The notes under the pieces were generated by a model. It was not told the DNA's origin, ran no database searches, and worked only from the letters and a program-made list of their open reading frames with translations. 64,000 nt of DNA from Cronobacter universalis NCTC 9529 (GTDB taxonomy: Bacteria > Pseudomonadota > Gammaproteobacteria > Enterobacterales > Enterobacteriaceae), in the NCBI RefSeq assembly GCF_001277175.1, contig NZ_CP012257.1:2232001-2296000 (forward strand), read 5' to 3'. The translations under genes were made by a program, and so were the position numbers. Within the stretch, counting starts at the first letter, position 1. Each line of letters opens with the position of its first letter. Below, in pieces: positions 45,137 through 54,530 of this stretch.

Positions 45137-46117
45137 ATGAATAAATACCAGCTCAGCGAAGCCACGCGCGTCTTTCGCTATACCCGCCACGGCGAGCCCT
45201 GCACCGTGACGCTGCGCCAGCTTATCGCGCTGCGCGATTTCGCCGATGTGAGCGCCGGGACGCCCGGCGGCTGGGTGGAAAGCGAGGAGAACCTCAGCCA
45301 GCAGGGCGCGTGCTGGGTGTATGACCACAACAGCGTGGTGTTTGCGGGCGCGAAAGTGCGCGGCAACGCGCGCTTAAGCCAGACCTGCGTTGTTCATCAT
45401 GACGCGGTTATCGGCGACGATGCCTGGATTGACGCCGCCGAAATCAGCGACGGCGCGCACGTCAGCGGCCGCGCGATGGTGCAGCGCTCGGCGGTGCGCG
45501 GCGAATGTCATATTTTTGGTGATGCGCGGGTGATGCAAAACAGCCTGGTGGTCGGCGCGAAAGGCTTAACGGCGGACAGCGACAGCGCGCTGCATATTTA
45601 CGGCAGCGCCACGGTCAGCGCCTCGCGGGTGGTGCATCAGGCCCGGATTTACGGCCACGCGCTGGTGACGCACGCGTTTATCGAGCATCGCGCGCAGGTG
45701 TTTGAAAACGCTATTCTCGAAGGCAACGACGAGAACGACGTCTGGGTCTGCGACTGCGCGAAAATTCACGGTCACGCCCGGCTGGTGGCGGGCACGGAGG
45801 AGAACGCCTCGCCGACGGTGCGTTACAGCTCGGACGTCTCCGGCCACGCGGTTATCGAGGGCGAATGCCTGCTGGGGCATCATGTGCGCGTGGGTGAGCA
45901 CGCGGTGATTACCGGCGGCCCGGTACGGCTCGATAACCATGTAAAGGTCGCCGGACGCGCGCGTATCAGCGGCGACGTTATCCTCGAAGACAGCGTGACG
46001 GTAAACGATGATGTCGTCATCGACGCGCCGCCCGGCGAAACCATCCGGCTGTGCGGCTTTAAAACGCTGGGCGGCGATGAACATATTCAGCGCACGCCGC
46101 TGCCGGGCCTGGTTTAA
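45137..46117 (+). CDS. ydcK: YdcK, left-handed beta-helix (hexapeptide) protein
   Basis: This 326-residue protein is built from hexapeptide repeats ([ILV]-G-x(4)-like turns such as IGDDAWIDAAEISDGAHVSG, RAMVQRSAVRGECHIFGDAR and VRVGEHAVITGGPVRLDN), the fold of bacterial acyltransferases. It matches E. coli YdcK, annotated as a putative acetyltransferase; no acceptor is known. The start follows AAGGAAATCCTG. It is convergent with rimL and overlaps it by four bases. Confidence 0.92.
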   Translation: MNKYQLSEATRVFRYTRHGEPCTVTLRQLIALRDFADVSAGTPGGWVESEENLSQQGACWVYDHNSVVFAGAKVRGNARLSQTCVVHHDAVIGDDAWIDAAEISDGAHVSGRAMVQRSAVRGECHIFGDARVMQNSLVVGAKGLTADSDSALHIYGSATVSASRVVHQARIYGHALVTHAFIEHRAQVFENAILEGNDENDVWVCDCAKIHGHARLVAGTEENASPTVRYSSDVSGHAVIEGECLLGHHVRVGEHAVITGGPVRLDNHVKVAGRARISGDVILEDSVTVNDDVVIDAPPGETIRLCGFKTLGGDEHIQRTPLPGLV

Positions 46118-46674
46118 GCCTCCGCGTCGATAATACGCGCGTAGATATGCTGATCGTGAAACTGGCCGTTCAGGTATTCGGCCTCTTTTAAACGCCCTTC
46201 CAGCGTAAAGCCGTTACGCTGCGCCACGCGGTTGCTCGCCGCGTTGGTGACGATGCACTTAATGACAAACCGTCGTACTTCGCCCGTTTGCGCGTAGTGC
46301 GCCATCATCGTTTGCAGCGCGCCAGAGATAATCCCCTGCCCCTGATGCCGCTCATCCAGCCAGTAGCCGATATACGCCGTTTTGTTAGTCGGCTCTATCT
46401 GGTTAAACGACAGCACGCCCACCATCTCGCCATCCAGCAAAATCATAAACATTTTCGCGTAGCCGCGCTGGTGCAGCATCATGTTGCTCTGAACGGTCTG
46501 GCGCGTGTCTTCGATTTTAGTGACGTACTGCGGCCAGTTCATCGCTTTTTGCAGCCAGTCTTTATTGCGCTGCACCAGGGAGAACAGCGGCTCTGCGAAC
46601 CGTTCATGAACGGCATGCAGCGCAAGATGTTCGTTAACGATAAGTATCTCGTCCTGAGAGATGGCGTTTGGCAA
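46114..46674 (-). CDS. rimL: RimL, ribosomal protein L7/L12 serine N-acetyltransferase
   Basis: This 186-residue GNAT enzyme acetylates the N-terminus of L12 to give L7. It matches E. coli RimL: NKDWLQKAMNWPQYV, MMLHQRGYAKMFMILLDGE, and the acetyl-CoA loop RHQGQGIISGAL. It starts with TTG 46674, supported by AAGGAG seven bases upstream; the first in-frame alternatives are inside the conserved N-terminus. Confidence 0.94.
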   Translation of the reverse strand: MPNAISQDEILIVNEHLALHAVHERFAEPLFSLVQRNKDWLQKAMNWPQYVTKIEDTRQTVQSNMMLHQRGYAKMFMILLDGEMVGVLSFNQIEPTNKTAYIGYWLDERHQGQGIISGALQTMMAHYAQTGEVRRFVIKCIVTNAASNRVAQRNGFTLEGRLKEAEYLNGQFHDQHIYARIIDAEA

Positions 46675-46787
46675 GTGAGTCTCCTTCTGATGAGTGAACC
46701 TCTACAGTTATCATAGCGCGCGGCGTAAAAACACTGCCTGAATCGGCGGGGTTAACCGATTTCCCATGGTTTTCTGCGCCTGAGCGC

Positions 46788-46815
46788 AAAAAAAAGCCCC
46801 GTCGAAACGGGGCTT
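46788..46815 (-). terminator. Terminator of opgD
   Basis: AAGCCCCGT-TTCG-ACGGGGCTT read on the minus strand, followed by eight T in total, 13 bases after the opgD stop. Confidence 0.93.
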
Positions 46816-46827
46816 GTGGAGAACAGC

Positions 46828-48483
46828 TTAGCGCATCTGCCGGTCATCGACATATTTGCGTTTATCCGGCGCGGGCGGGAAATATTGCCACAGCCAGGTT
46901 TCGCTGATGGCCTCGCCCTGGCAGCGCAGGAACATGCGCATTTCGACCGGATCGACGGAGTCGGACGTCGGATACCAGTCGAACTGAATGCGGTAGCCGT
47001 CAAACGGCTCGACGTAGAGGATCTCCACCTGTTTCGCCTCGCCGCTGGAGAGCGTGATCACAGGCTCGATGCCGCGCGGCGCGGCGCCTTTGAGATCGCC
47101 GCCCACAAAATCCACGGCGACGCGGCGCGACCACTGCGCCGGGAAGTTCTCGCCCGGCGCCCAGCCTTCCGGGAAGCTGCCCATCCCGGTGCGGGTGGCG
47201 TAAACGCGCGCCAGCGGCGTGCGTACCGGCGCGTCGCCGCTCCAGTAGAGACGATACTGGAAGTTAAGCTTATCCCCGGCGCGGATCGGTTTCTCCGGCT
47301 GCCAGAAGCAGACGATGTTATCCAGCGTTTCGCCGGTGGTCGGGATTTCCATCAGCGAGACGGAGCCTTTCCCCCAACGGTTGCGCGGCTCCACCCACAG
47401 GCTCGGGCGCTTGTTATACCAGCCCATGACATCCTGGTAGCTCTCGAATTTATGGTCGGTCTGCAACAGGCCAAACCCTTTCGGGTTTTCGTCCGCGAAC
47501 GCGTTGAACTGCAGGCGCTGCGGGTTATTGAGCGGGCGGCACACCCACTCGCCGTTGCCGCGCCACATCGCCAGGCGGTCGGAGTCGTGAATCTGCGGGT
47601 GAATGGTGTCGCACATGCGGCGTTCGTTGGTGCCGCAGCTGAACATGCTGGTCATCGGCGCGATACCGAGCTGTTTAATGTCTTTGCGCGCGAACAGGAA
47701 GTTTTCCACTTCCATGATCACCTGGCTCGATTCGCAGTGAATGATGAATTTATAGGCGCCGGTCACGCTCGGGCTGTCCAGCAGCGCGTAAGCGATAAAC
47801 GTGGTGTCCTGCGCTTTCGGCGTTTCAAACCAGAAGGCGGTGAAATCCGGGAACTCTTCCGGCGTATCGGTAAAGGTATCAACCGCCAGCCCGCGTGCCG
47901 ACAGCCCGTACTGGTAGGTGCTGTCTACCGCGCGGAAATAGCTTGCGCCAAGGAAGGAGACGATATCGCGACGCGCCAGCTCCGGCGCTTTGAACGCGCG
48001 AAAACCGGCGAAGCCGAGATCGGTCTGCCCTTCCAGCTGGCGGGTATCGACGCCCGCGTCGTGGTAGTTAAAGAGCTCAGGGCGGAAATGCACTTCGCGG
48101 GCCTGGCGGGTCGCCGGATCGAGCGAGAACATCCGCACCCGGCGGCGAAAGCCCATGCCGACGTGGAAGAACTGCACGTCGAGCTGGCGGCCCTCGATGT
48201 TATTCCACAGCGAATGCCCGGCGTCATACTGAATGCTGTTATAGGCCTGCGGGGTGAGCTTTGCGAGCGTATCGGGCAGCGGGCGCGGCGCGCCGCCCCA
48301 CGGTTTTTGCGCGAGTTCAGAGGCCATAGCCTGTAACACGCTGAAATCAAAGGCGCGCGTCTGGCCGTCCGCGATATCGGACTCCTGCGCCCAGGCGTTG
48401 CGGGAGAAAAGCGTGGCGAGACCTGGAGTGCCGCATGCCGCGGCGAGGGCCAACGAGGCCTTGATAAAACGTCTGCGGTTCAT
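46828..48483 (-). CDS. opgD: OpgD (MdoD), periplasmic glucan biosynthesis protein
   Basis: This 551-residue protein has a Tat signal ([18 protein letters not shown]) and two domains as in OpgG/OpgD: a beta-sandwich with [16 protein letters not shown] and [15 protein letters not shown], then [22 protein letters not shown] and an Ig-like C-terminal domain. OpgD shapes the osmoregulated periplasmic glucan backbone. ATG 48483 gives the exact E. coli length; the 20 upstream in-frame codons are not part of the protein. Confidence 0.96.
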   Translation of the reverse strand: MNRRRFIKASLALAAACGTPGLATLFSRNAWAQESDIADGQTRAFDFSVLQAMASELAQKPWGGAPRPLPDTLAKLTPQAYNSIQYDAGHSLWNNIEGRQLDVQFFHVGMGFRRRVRMFSLDPATRQAREVHFRPELFNYHDAGVDTRQLEGQTDLGFAGFRAFKAPELARRDIVSFLGASYFRAVDSTYQYGLSARGLAVDTFTDTPEEFPDFTAFWFETPKAQDTTFIAYALLDSPSVTGAYKFIIHCESSQVIMEVENFLFARKDIKQLGIAPMTSMFSCGTNERRMCDTIHPQIHDSDRLAMWRGNGEWVCRPLNNPQRLQFNAFADENPKGFGLLQTDHKFESYQDVMGWYNKRPSLWVEPRNRWGKGSVSLMEIPTTGETLDNIVCFWQPEKPIRAGDKLNFQYRLYWSGDAPVRTPLARVYATRTGMGSFPEGWAPGENFPAQWSRRVAVDFVGGDLKGAAPRGIEPVITLSSGEAKQVEILYVEPFDGYRIQFDWYPTSDSVDPVEMRMFLRCQGEAISETWLWQYFPPAPDKRKYVDDRQMR

Positions 48484-48870
48484 GCCTGAAAACCGTCCTT
48501 TTTTGTCGGGGTATTTCGCGAGGCCGAAGCCTGGCGGCGGCAAATGTTACAAGCAATATGACCGCTCACTCTAGACAAAATTCAGGATGAAGCCAACAGG
48601 CGGCTGAAAAATTAAATAATTTCTTATTTTTCAGGTTAATAGATGATTAAAGCCAGGTAAATTTATGTCAGGGGCGACGGCGCGGGCAGCCGTAAAATCA
48701 ACGGGTTACTTTATGCACACCCGCTAAAACCGCGCGGCGCGGCGGGTTTCGGAGGGATTCGCGGGAACCATCACAAAAAACGATGACGCGCCATCTTGCC
48801 AGCCGCACCGGGACAGGATAGTTTCTGGCATCGCAGAGACTGGCGGCGTCGCGCCGTTCAGGCCCCTGTA
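48484..48870. other. Region upstream of opgD, no gene seen
   Basis: About 390 bases. The first 180 are AT-rich and must hold the opgD promoter. The rest is GC-rich without a coding frame that has a ribosome site; the minus frame 48698-49015 has no recognisable protein character. Confidence 0.5.
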
Positions 48871-48888
48871 TATGCCTATAATATTCCT

Positions 48889-49040
48889 CCCTGTGGGAGG
48901 GGCCGACACCAGCACGATACAAAACCGTCGGTCGACACCATAATTTTAATGATGATAGCTCACGGTGGCCCGGCCTTGCCGGGTTCTCTTTCGGGAAACG
49001 CCGTAATAACCCCACGCATCCGCGCGGGGTTTTGTTTTTT
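48889..49040 (+). ncRNA. Candidate plus-strand small structured RNA between opgD and the esterase gene
   Basis: A TATAAT at 48877-48882 predicts a start near 48889. Downstream are three stems: CCTCCC-TGT-GGGAGG (48886-48900), CCCGGC-CTT-GCCGGG (48969-48983) and a terminator at 49008-49040. Both neighbouring genes run leftward, so a plus-strand terminator here has no coding gene to serve. The predicted RNA is about 150 nt and does not match a small RNA I recognise. The -35 is poor, and the first stem overlaps the predicted start, so the 5' end is uncertain. A 30-codon frame at 48951 lacks an SD. Confidence 0.5.
49008..49040 (+). terminator. Orphan terminator after the candidate small RNA
   Basis: AACCCC and GGGGTT arms, with inner CGC/GCG pairs, followed by TTTTGTTTTTT on the plus strand. 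The minus strand has no T-run after the stem, so it is not a terminator of the esterase gene. Confidence 0.85.
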
Positions 49041-49046
49041 ACGCGC

Positions 49047-50558
49047 TTAGTCCAGCGTCACGTGGTAGCGCATCACGCGCTTAAAAAGCGCGAGGCGCGC
49101 GCGCATAAAGCGGTTTTCCAGCCGCCACCCCGCTTTTTTATCAAGCCCCATGCGCAGCAGACGGTCGCGTCCGCGCACGCAGGCGAGCCAGCGCACCGGG
49201 CCGTCAAGCGCCTGGCTTTGGGCGCTGGCGTGTTTTGCGAAGCTGACCCAGTAATCCGCCACCTGTCCTGCGAAAGCGCGATCCGCCGCCGTGGCGTAGT
49301 CTTTCAGCGGCTCGACCTGATCCAGGTTATCAAACACGTAAGGCACTTCATTGCCGTGCCACGCGCCGTTGGCGAACGTCTCCCGCTCGCCAACGGCGAC
49401 ATAATCAAACCAGTAGCGCCAGCACGGCACGCCGCGTCGGCTTTGCGCCTGCATCACCACAAAGCCGAGCGTGGTGAACGCCATATCGCGGCAGACCTGT
49501 CGCCCCAGTTCGCGGTCGCCGCGCACGCCGGGGTACAGCAGCCGGATAAGCCCGAGCCCGAAACGCCGTTCGCGGCGCAGCTTGCGGATCTGCTCTTCCA
49601 GATTGACGCCAAAATAGGCCAGCACGCTGGCTTCATCGCTGTTACTGCCGACCATCACCGGCATCGGATGCTGGCGCGCGGCGAAGAAGGTCTCGAGCAT
49701 CGGCTCCGGCAGCACGATATCGCCCGCAATCGGCGCAGGCCCGGTGACATATGGCGCGGTGAGCGGCCAGAAGGTATCGGCGGGCAGCGCGCGCAAATCA
49801 GCGGCGGTGGGATTATCAAGCCCGAGATGACGGGTAAGCGCCGCGCCATTACGCAGCGCTTTACGGCGCGGGATATCCGGCAGCGTGTAGCCGCTCTGGA
49901 TAATCGCTTTATGGAACAGCCCTTTCGCGAGCGGCGAGGCCATCAGCGACAGCACGCTGCGCGCCCCGGCGGATTCGCCAAAGAGCGTGACGTTGTCACG
50001 GTCACCGCCAAAGGCGGCGATGTTATCCTGCACCCAGCGCAGCGCGGCGATTTGATCGAGCAGCGCAAAGTTATAAACCGGCCCGGCAGGATCTTCGCCT
50101 TCCAGCGCCGGATGGGCGAAAAAGCCGAGATGCCCGAGCCGGTAGTTCACCGTCACCAGCACCACGCCGCGGCGCGCCAGCGCCTGGCCGTCATACGGCG
50201 GCAGACTACCCGCGCCGAGCGTAAAGCCGCCGCCGTGCAGCCAGACCATCACCGGCAGCGGCGTCTCGCGCGCGACCGGCGCCCAGACGTTGAGATAGAG
50301 ACAATCTTCGCTGAACGCGCCCGGATCGCCTCCGGCAAGCTCGCGGCAAAATCCGGCGTTCTGCCAGCTGGCGGCGGAAAACGCGGTCGCGTCGCGCACG
50401 CCCTGCCAGGCGGTTAGCGGCTGCGGCGCGCGCCAACGGCGCTCTTCCACCGGCGGCGCGGCATACGGGATGCCCCGCCACACGGCGATATCATTTTCTG
50501 TACACCCCCGCACGTCGCCGTGCGTGGTGGTAGCTATCGGCATTTCCAGGTTGCGCAT
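49047..50558 (-). CDS. Type-B carboxylesterase (PnbA family)
   Basis: This 503-residue alpha/beta hydrolase has the type-B esterase features SEDCLYLNVW, the oxyanion block WLHGGGFTLG, and nucleophile GESAGARS; a Glu/His pair later completes the triad. It likely hydrolyses carboxylic esters; the natural substrate is unknown. ATG 50558 follows AAGGAAGAGGG; the 35 codons before it are excluded since they overlap the ydcJ end region and lack a ribosome site. No signal peptide is seen. It is not at this place in E. coli. Confidence 0.9.
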   Translation of the reverse strand: MRNLEMPIATTTHGDVRGCTENDIAVWRGIPYAAPPVEERRWRAPQPLTAWQGVRDATAFSAASWQNAGFCRELAGGDPGAFSEDCLYLNVWAPVARETPLPVMVWLHGGGFTLGAGSLPPYDGQALARRGVVLVTVNYRLGHLGFFAHPALEGEDPAGPVYNFALLDQIAALRWVQDNIAAFGGDRDNVTLFGESAGARSVLSLMASPLAKGLFHKAIIQSGYTLPDIPRRKALRNGAALTRHLGLDNPTAADLRALPADTFWPLTAPYVTGPAPIAGDIVLPEPMLETFFAARQHPMPVMVGSNSDEASVLAYFGVNLEEQIRKLRRERRFGLGLIRLLYPGVRGDRELGRQVCRDMAFTTLGFVVMQAQSRRGVPCWRYWFDYVAVGERETFANGAWHGNEVPYVFDNLDQVEPLKDYATAADRAFAGQVADYWVSFAKHASAQSQALDGPVRWLACVRGRDRLLRMGLDKKAGWRLENRFMRARLALFKRVMRYHVTLD

Positions 50559-50601
50559 CCCTCTTCCTTTTTTAAACGGCAATCCTGGGAGCGTAGCCGT
50601 T

Positions 50602-51945
50602 TCAGAGCAGACCGCAACGTCGTTTGCTGCGATCTTCCGCCTCCTGATAGAGCGCAAACTCATCGAGCACCGGGCAACCGAGCGCCGCTTCGAAGGTGTC
50701 GCGGCTGGCGTTGCCGTGGCGGCGGGCCCGCGCGTCCTCGCCGAGATTGGACTGGAAAATCCCCGCGGCGCTGACCGGCAGAAAATCTTCGTAGATGATC
50801 GGCTGCGCCACCAGCCAGCCGCGCTCGATGAGCGTCTGCGGATCGTCGCCGGGACGAATAGCCTGACGGTGCGTTTCGCCGACCGGCGTCAGGCGGTAGC
50901 GGAAATAGGCCAGGCCCTGGCGGCGCAGCAGCGTATCGCTGTCCGGGAAGCGGCTGAACGCCTCCTGTAATTTAAGCTGATGCGTCAGGTTATCCTTACC
51001 GCTCCCCGCCGTCGCCAGCAGTTCGTCGTAAAGCGCGCGGCCTTTGGGCGTCAACGCCATGCCGCGCTGTTCGATTTCACCGAAGCGCGCGGTGTGCGTG
51101 CCGGGGCTGTCGCCGCCAAAGCGAATCGGCTCCTCCAGCGCTTTAAAGCTGGTCTGGCGCAGCAGAATGGGAAACTCACGGCGCGGCGGCCCTTCGATAA
51201 CGGCTTTCGGCTCAATGCCATACTCCGGCATCAGCGCCTGCACGCGGTCGATATCCAGCGTGCGCGGCGTCAGGTGGTTGATGTGGCAGCCGCGAAAGCA
51301 GACCACATCGGCAATCAGCCTGTGCTCGTCATGGAGCGCCTGATAGGTGGCGGCGTCCACCGTCGCATGGCTGTGCCAGCGGAAGGTTTCCAGCGCCTCG
51401 CGCACAAACTCCTGCGCCTGGTCGGCGTTAAATTCGCCCTGTTCGTCGTAAATGTTCAGCAGCTCATAGCAGCGGCGGGTAAAGATATCGCGACGGGCGA
51501 GCACGGCGGCGGCGCGCTTGCGCAGCTTTTCGTCTTCGATAAGCTCAAGGCGCAGCAGCGAGGTAAAAATGCGAAACGGGTTACGCGCCAGCGCCACGTC
51601 ATCCACCGGGCGAAACGCCGTCGAATGCACCGGCACGCCCGCCTGGGAGAGATCGTAATAACTAACCGGGTGCATTCCCATAATGGCGAAAATCCGTCGG
51701 AGCGTCGCCAGCTCCTCAGCGGTGCCGACGCGAATCGCCCCGTGGCGCTCGACGTTAAGCCGCGCCAGCTCATCAGCGTTGGCGAGCTGCTCATGCAGCT
51801 GCGGGTGGCTTTCCAGTACCCCCAGGTTCACGTCGGCCACCAGTTCCAGCAATGTGCCGTACTGCGGCACTTCTTCCTGGTACATGGCCGACATGGCCTG
51901 CGAAAAATGTTCCCGAATCTCATCTGCCGTGATGCTGTTCGCCAT
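50602..51945 (-). CDS. ydcJ: YdcJ (HglS-type), 2-oxoadipate dioxygenase/decarboxylase family
   Basis: This 447-residue DUF1338 protein matches E. coli YdcJ in length. The Pseudomonas homologue HglS converts 2-oxoadipate to D-2-hydroxyglutarate with O2 and Fe(II) in lysine breakdown. Metal-ligand-like segments FRWHSHATVDAATYQAL and CFRGCHINHLTPRTLDID are present. ATG 51945 follows GGAGG; the 51 upstream codons run into the ydcI promoter region. It is divergent from ydcI, which may control it. Confidence 0.93.
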   Translation of the reverse strand: MANSITADEIREHFSQAMSAMYQEEVPQYGTLLELVADVNLGVLESHPQLHEQLANADELARLNVERHGAIRVGTAEELATLRRIFAIMGMHPVSYYDLSQAGVPVHSTAFRPVDDVALARNPFRIFTSLLRLELIEDEKLRKRAAAVLARRDIFTRRCYELLNIYDEQGEFNADQAQEFVREALETFRWHSHATVDAATYQALHDEHRLIADVVCFRGCHINHLTPRTLDIDRVQALMPEYGIEPKAVIEGPPRREFPILLRQTSFKALEEPIRFGGDSPGTHTARFGEIEQRGMALTPKGRALYDELLATAGSGKDNLTHQLKLQEAFSRFPDSDTLLRRQGLAYFRYRLTPVGETHRQAIRPGDDPQTLIERGWLVAQPIIYEDFLPVSAAGIFQSNLGEDARARRHGNASRDTFEAALGCPVLDEFALYQEAEDRSKRRCGLL

Positions 51946-52299
51946 GGTGTCGTGCCTCCAGTGAATATTGCTGAGATTGTAGAGAATCGCGGCAGTTTCA
52001 GCGGTGAAGAATTTACAATTTGTGATCCAAAACGTAACAAGCCATCCGCCGCCGCACGTCCGGCAAAACGCATGGCAAAACAACCGGGAACCGCGCATTT
52101 ACTCCGGGCCCCGCCTGCCGTCTGGTTTACACCCTGTCATATGAAAATCGTCTGGCCGATCCGCGGGTTACTCTTTTCGCCATTGTCCCGAGGATGATGT
52201 TGCATATTTATCTGTTTTGTTAATATTATTTTGCTAGCAAGTTATCAAAATTAAACAAGTTATCTTGTCACGGCTCCCGCTCTGTTTTTAACATCAGCT
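51946..52299. other. Divergent control region between ydcJ and ydcI
   Basis: These 354 bases hold both promoters. The half next to ydcI is AT-rich (52200-52260) and contains a spaced direct repeat, listed separately. No gene is seen. Confidence 0.5.
52238..52264. repeat. Direct repeat CAAGTTATC before ydcI
   Basis: CAAGTTATC occurs at 52238-52246 and 52256-52264, 18 bases apart, 36 bases before the ydcI start. The spacing of nearly two helical turns suits a regulator binding on one DNA face, perhaps YdcI itself. Confidence 0.5.
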
Positions 52300-53223
52300 A
52301 TGGAAAAAAACGGTTTGTTCTCCCAGCGCATTCGCTTGCGCCACTTGCATACCTTCGTCGCCGTCGCTCAGCAGGGCACCCTCGGGCGTGCGGCGGAAAC
52401 CCTTAATCTCAGCCAGCCGGCGCTCTCCAAAACGCTTAACGAGCTGGAGCAGCTCACCGGCGCGCGGCTGTTTGAACGCGGCCGCCTCGGCGCGCAGCTC
52501 ACGCTGCTTGGCGAGCAGTTTCTCACCCACGCGGTGAAAGTGCTCGACGCGCTCAATCACGCCGGCCAGGCGCTGAACCGTAAGCCGGAAGAAGGCTGCG
52601 ACGTCGTGCGTATCGGCGCGCTGCCCACGGCCGCGCTCGGCGTCCTGCCCGCGGTGATTGGCCCTTTTCACAAGCAGCAGAGCGATATCACGCTGCAGGT
52701 GGCCATCATGAACAACACCATGCTGCTGGCGGGCCTGAAATCGGGCGAGCTGGATCTCGGCGTGGGCCGGATGTCCGATCCGGAGTTGATGAACGGGCTG
52801 AATTACGAACTGCTGTTTATGGAAGCCCTGAAGCTGGTGGTGCGCCCCGGACACCCGCTGTTGCAGGATACCGTCACCCTGAGCCGGGTGATGGAGTGGC
52901 CGGTGGTGGTTTCGCCCAAAGGCACCGTGCCGCGCGATAACGCCGAAACGCTGCTGGCAAGTCAGGGGTGCCAGCTCCCCGCCACCTGTATCGAAACGCT
53001 CTCAGCGTCGCTCTCGCGCCAGTTAACGGTCGATTATAACTACGTCTGGTTTGTGCCCTCGGGCGCGGTCAAAGAGGATTTACGCCAGGGCACGCTGACG
53101 GCGCTGCCCATCGCCATCCCTGGCCCCGGCGAGCCTATCGGCATTCTGACCCGCGTCGACGCCCCGCTCTCCCAGGGCGCGCGGGCGCTGCTGTCGTCGA
53201 TTCGCAAATCGATGCTCAACTGA
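52300..53223 (+). CDS. ydcI: YdcI, LysR-family regulator
   Basis: This 307-residue LysR protein matches E. coli YdcI almost residue for residue in the DNA-binding part: RIRLRHLHTFVAVAQQGTLG, then AAETLNLSQPALSKTLNELE. The effector domain has LPTAALGVLPAVIG and ETLSASLSRQLTVDYNYVWFV. YdcI has been tied to acid and metabolic stress in Salmonella. It is divergent from ydcJ. Confidence 0.95.
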   Translation: MEKNGLFSQRIRLRHLHTFVAVAQQGTLGRAAETLNLSQPALSKTLNELEQLTGARLFERGRLGAQLTLLGEQFLTHAVKVLDALNHAGQALNRKPEEGCDVVRIGALPTAALGVLPAVIGPFHKQQSDITLQVAIMNNTMLLAGLKSGELDLGVGRMSDPELMNGLNYELLFMEALKLVVRPGHPLLQDTVTLSRVMEWPVVVSPKGTVPRDNAETLLASQGCQLPATCIETLSASLSRQLTVDYNYVWFVPSGAVKEDLRQGTLTALPIAIPGPGEPIGILTRVDAPLSQGARALLSSIRKSMLN

Positions 53224-53341
53224 GCCCAAAACCCGTTGCGGAATTAATTAGCGTGAAAAGTAATAAGCCTCGAGGCTTGCCATCTGGCGCGTGATATCGT
53301 TTAAATGGCAGATACGCCTTTATCCTGACGGGAGTTCTGTT

Positions 53342-54409
53342 ATGTCAACGCTGTTAGAACCGGTAAACATTGGCGCGCTGGAGTTAAAAAACCGCGTCGT
53401 GATGGCGCCGCTGACGCGCATGCGCGCGGTGGACGAGCGCACGCCGGGCGACGTGGTGAAAACGTACTACACGCAGCGCGCCAGCGCCGGGCTTATATTC
53501 ACCGAAGCCACCTCCGTGACGCCGCAGGGCGTCGGCTACCCGAACACGCCGGGGATCTGGTCGGAAAAACAGGTCGGCGCGTGGCGCGAAATCGTCGATG
53601 CGGTGCATCAGGCGGGCGGCCGGATGGTGCTGCAACTCTGGCACGTAGGCCGCGTCTCCGACCCGGTTTTTCTGAACGGCGAAAAACCGGTCGCGCCGAG
53701 CGCTATCGCCCCGGAAGGCCATGTGACCACAGTGCGCCCGAAACGTCCTTACGGCACCCCGCGCGCGCTGGAAACCCATGAAATTCCGGGCATCGTGGAA
53801 GATTTCCGCCGCGCGGCGATTAACGCCAAACGCGCGGGCTTCGACGCCGTGGAGATCCATGCGGCGAACGGGTATCTGTTCGATCAGTTCCTGCATGACG
53901 GCTCCAACCAGCGCACCGATCAATACGGCGGGAGCATTGAAAACCGCGCGCGCTTCCTGCTGGAAACCGTGGACGCGCTGCTGACCGAATGGCCTGCCGA
54001 CCGCGTCGGGGTGCATCTCAATCTGATGTCTAACTCCTATTCGATGCACGATTCTGACCCGGTGGCGATGTTCGGTTATGTGCTGGAGCAACTGAACGCG
54101 CGCCGCCTGGCGTTTGTCTTCTCGCGTGAGGCGCTGGATACGCCCAACCGCGTCGGGCCGCAGATCCGCCATAAATTCACCGGCGCCTGGATTGCCAACG
54201 AAGGGCTGACCAAAGAGAGCGCCGAGGCGGTCATTGCGAGCGGCGAAGCGGACGCGGCGGCATTCGGCAAGATCTATATCGCTAACCCCGATCTGGTGGA
54301 GCGTTTTCGCAGAAACGGGCCTTACAATCCGCTTGATGACGCCACCATCTACGCCGAAGGCGCGACCGGCTATACCGACTATCCGTTCCTTGATGATAAT
54401 ACGCAGTAA
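53342..54409 (+). CDS. Old yellow enzyme family ene-reductase
   Basis: This 355-residue FMN-dependent NADPH oxidoreductase has the OYE barrel blocks LKNRVVMAPLTRMRA, QLWHVGR, the substrate-binding pair HAANGYLFDQFL (His-x-x-Asn form), and DQYGGSIENRARFLLE. It reduces activated alkenes and perhaps nitro compounds. It resembles NemA of E. coli, but without the frame's genetic neighbours (nemR, gloA) I give no symbol. ATG 53342 is chosen; GGGAG lies 9-13 bases upstream. A good terminator follows. Confidence 0.92.
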   Translation: MSTLLEPVNIGALELKNRVVMAPLTRMRAVDERTPGDVVKTYYTQRASAGLIFTEATSVTPQGVGYPNTPGIWSEKQVGAWREIVDAVHQAGGRMVLQLWHVGRVSDPVFLNGEKPVAPSAIAPEGHVTTVRPKRPYGTPRALETHEIPGIVEDFRRAAINAKRAGFDAVEIHAANGYLFDQFLHDGSNQRTDQYGGSIENRARFLLETVDALLTEWPADRVGVHLNLMSNSYSMHDSDPVAMFGYVLEQLNARRLAFVFSREALDTPNRVGPQIRHKFTGAWIANEGLTKESAEAVIASGEADAAAFGKIYIANPDLVERFRRNGPYNPLDDATIYAEGATGYTDYPFLDDNTQ

Positions 54410-54426
54410 AAATGACTCTCACTTCC

Positions 54427-54452
54427 GGGCGCTGCGGCGCCCTTTTCTTTTT
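54427..54452 (+). terminator. Terminator of the old yellow enzyme gene
   Basis: GGGCGC-TGCG-GCGCCC followed by TTTTCTTTTT. Confidence 0.9.
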
Positions 54453-54462
54453 ACGCAGGCAT

Positions 54463-54489
54463 AAAAAAACCCCCGGCAAGCCGGGGGTT
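54463..54489 (-). terminator. Terminator of yciF
   Basis: AACCCCCGGC-TT-GCCGGGGGTT on the minus strand followed by further T to a run of seven. Confidence 0.9.
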
Positions 54490-54530
54490 GGGCGCGTCGC
54501 GCTTTGAGGGTAAAGCGCGCAGAAGCGGGG

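Noticed and set aside
46816..48336. 506-residue plus-strand frame
   Set aside because: Complete antisense shadow of opgD, rich in Arg and Ala, without any protein-family signal.
48698..49015. 105-residue minus-strand frame upstream of opgD
   Set aside because: No SD, no hydrophobic core or known motif; it covers the predicted plus-strand RNA.
49032..50417. 461-residue plus-strand frame
   Set aside because: Antisense of the carboxylesterase gene; the sense frame has the GESAG triad motif.
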